Below are positions 63,506 to 64,000 of a DNA stretch of 64,000 nucleotides, piece by piece. The stretch is from Actinomadura nitritigenes (GTDB taxonomy: Bacteria > Actinomycetota > Actinomycetes > Streptosporangiales > Streptosporangiaceae), in assembly GCF_017573545.1 (NCBI RefSeq), contig NZ_JAGEOK010000039.1, forward strand, positions 1 to 64,000, given 5' to 3'. The notes under the pieces are model-generated. The model was not told where the DNA came from, searched no databases, and was given only the letters and a program-made list of their open reading frames with translations. The translations under genes and the position numbers were made by a program. The number at the start of each line of letters is the position of its first letter. Positions within the stretch are counted from its first letter, which is position 1.

Positions 63506-64000
63506 GATCTGGCCCCTTCGCTGACGATCGCCGTCAGGTCGGCCACCAGCCGGTCGACCCGGCCGGCCGCGGCGGCGCCGCTGCGTCCCGGTGCTTCGAG
63601 GAGTTCCTCGTGGTCGGCCAGCAGTTCGCCGGCGCGTGCCGCCGCCGGGCCCGACCGGCGCTGCGCGGTGCGCAGGATGGAGGCGGTGAGAGCGAGGGCG
63701 GCCTTGGCCTCGCCGATGTCGTGGAGGAGCCGGACCAGGTCCGCGGCGTCGGTGAACACGTCTGCGCCACCTTGGCCGTCACCGAGCTCGAAGGTTCCGG
63801 CCAGGGCCCCGAGGTCGTCCTGGACGGCCGCGGACTGCAGTTGCCGCATGAACCCCGGCACGAGGCAGTCCACCACGTTCGCCCGCCACCAGAAGTTGAC
63901 CGAGACGGCCACCTCCTCGCGCGAGAGCACCTGATGCCACCAGAACGCGGGGAGGACCAGGGCCTCCCCCGCCCGCACCGTCGCCTCCAGGTAGCGGAGC
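63499..64000 (-). CDS. Cupin/JmjC-like Fe(II) oxygenase, C-terminal part (5' end outside window)
   Basis: The frame is open from the right edge to a TGA at 63501-63499, so only the C-terminal ~167 residues are visible. The first residues read (L)RYLEATVRAGEALVLPAFWW followed by HQV; a '..PGD.L.LP..WWH.V' strand with a His is the typical third metal-ligand region of cupin-8/JmjC-fold 2-oxoglutarate Fe(II) oxygenases, followed by an NFWW strand. The HxD half of the metal site would be outside the window. The rest is a helical, Ala-rich tail. In NRPS clusters such proteins often hydroxylate amino-acid side chains; a role on a residue of this peptide is inference. Its stop codon overlaps the start of the monooxygenase gene, so the two are probably co-translated. 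The GTG at 63978 is inside the domain and not the real start. Confidence 0.7.
   Translation of the reverse strand, partial: LRYLEATVRAGEALVLPAFWWHQVLSREEVAVSVNFWWRANVVDCLVPGFMRQLQSAAVQDDLGALAGTFELGDGQGGADVFTDAADLVRLLHDIGEAKAALALTASILRTAQRRSGPAAARAGELLADHEELLEAPGRSGAAAAGRVDRLVADLTAIVSEGARSW

Overview
The window is very GC-rich, every gene lies on the minus strand, and genes are packed with 4-7 nt overlaps. Together with the PadR regulator and the huge non-ribosomal peptide synthetase (NRPS) genes, this points to a filamentous actinobacterium (Streptomyces/Actinomadura-like; genus not determinable here). Almost the whole window is one NRPS gene cluster, cut by both window edges.

Read in the direction of transcription (right to left): (i) 64000-62474, two tailoring-type genes, a C-terminal fragment of a cupin/JmjC-like Fe(II) oxygenase and a luciferase-like FMN monooxygenase; (ii) 62397-34096, NRPS A, 9433 aa and eight modules, two with epimerisation (E) domains; (iii) 34083-30187, a rho-independent-type hairpin, a sigma70-like promoter with an overlapping dyad, then a translationally coupled padR / ABC-ATPase / FtsX-type permease trio; (iv) 30090-28255, a one-polypeptide ABC exporter; (v) 28201-14861, NRPS B, 4446 aa and four modules, opening with a degenerate condensation (C) domain and ending in an E domain; (vi) 14864 to the left edge, NRPS C, at least 4954 aa, with four complete modules and the start of a fifth. 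B and C overlap by ATGA and form an E / D-specific C docking pair.

From the ten-residue specificity pockets read by eye: NRPS A = Gly, D-X (code not recognised), Ile/Val, D-(allo-)Thr, Gly, Gly, Orn-like, Orn-like. NRPS B = Ser, Asp, Val-like, D-Ser. NRPS C = Ser, Orn-like, basic/unassigned, Tyr-like, Asp/Asn-like (cut). That is at least 17 modules. No thioesterase, MbtH-like protein, acyl-loading enzyme or phosphopantetheinyl transferase lies in the window, so the C-terminal part and other cluster genes must be sought on the left and right.

The main puzzle is module order. NRPS A begins with an apparently complete LCL-type C domain, whereas NRPS B begins with a C-domain remnant lacking the HHxxxD half. 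B module 1 (Ser) therefore looks like an initiation module, and the simple gene order A-B-C may not be the biosynthetic order. Other notable points are a strict DE/DD versus DG split in the C-domain active-site motif, near-identical C-domain blocks in modules A6 and A8, and a codon-usage break in the last, cut A domain.
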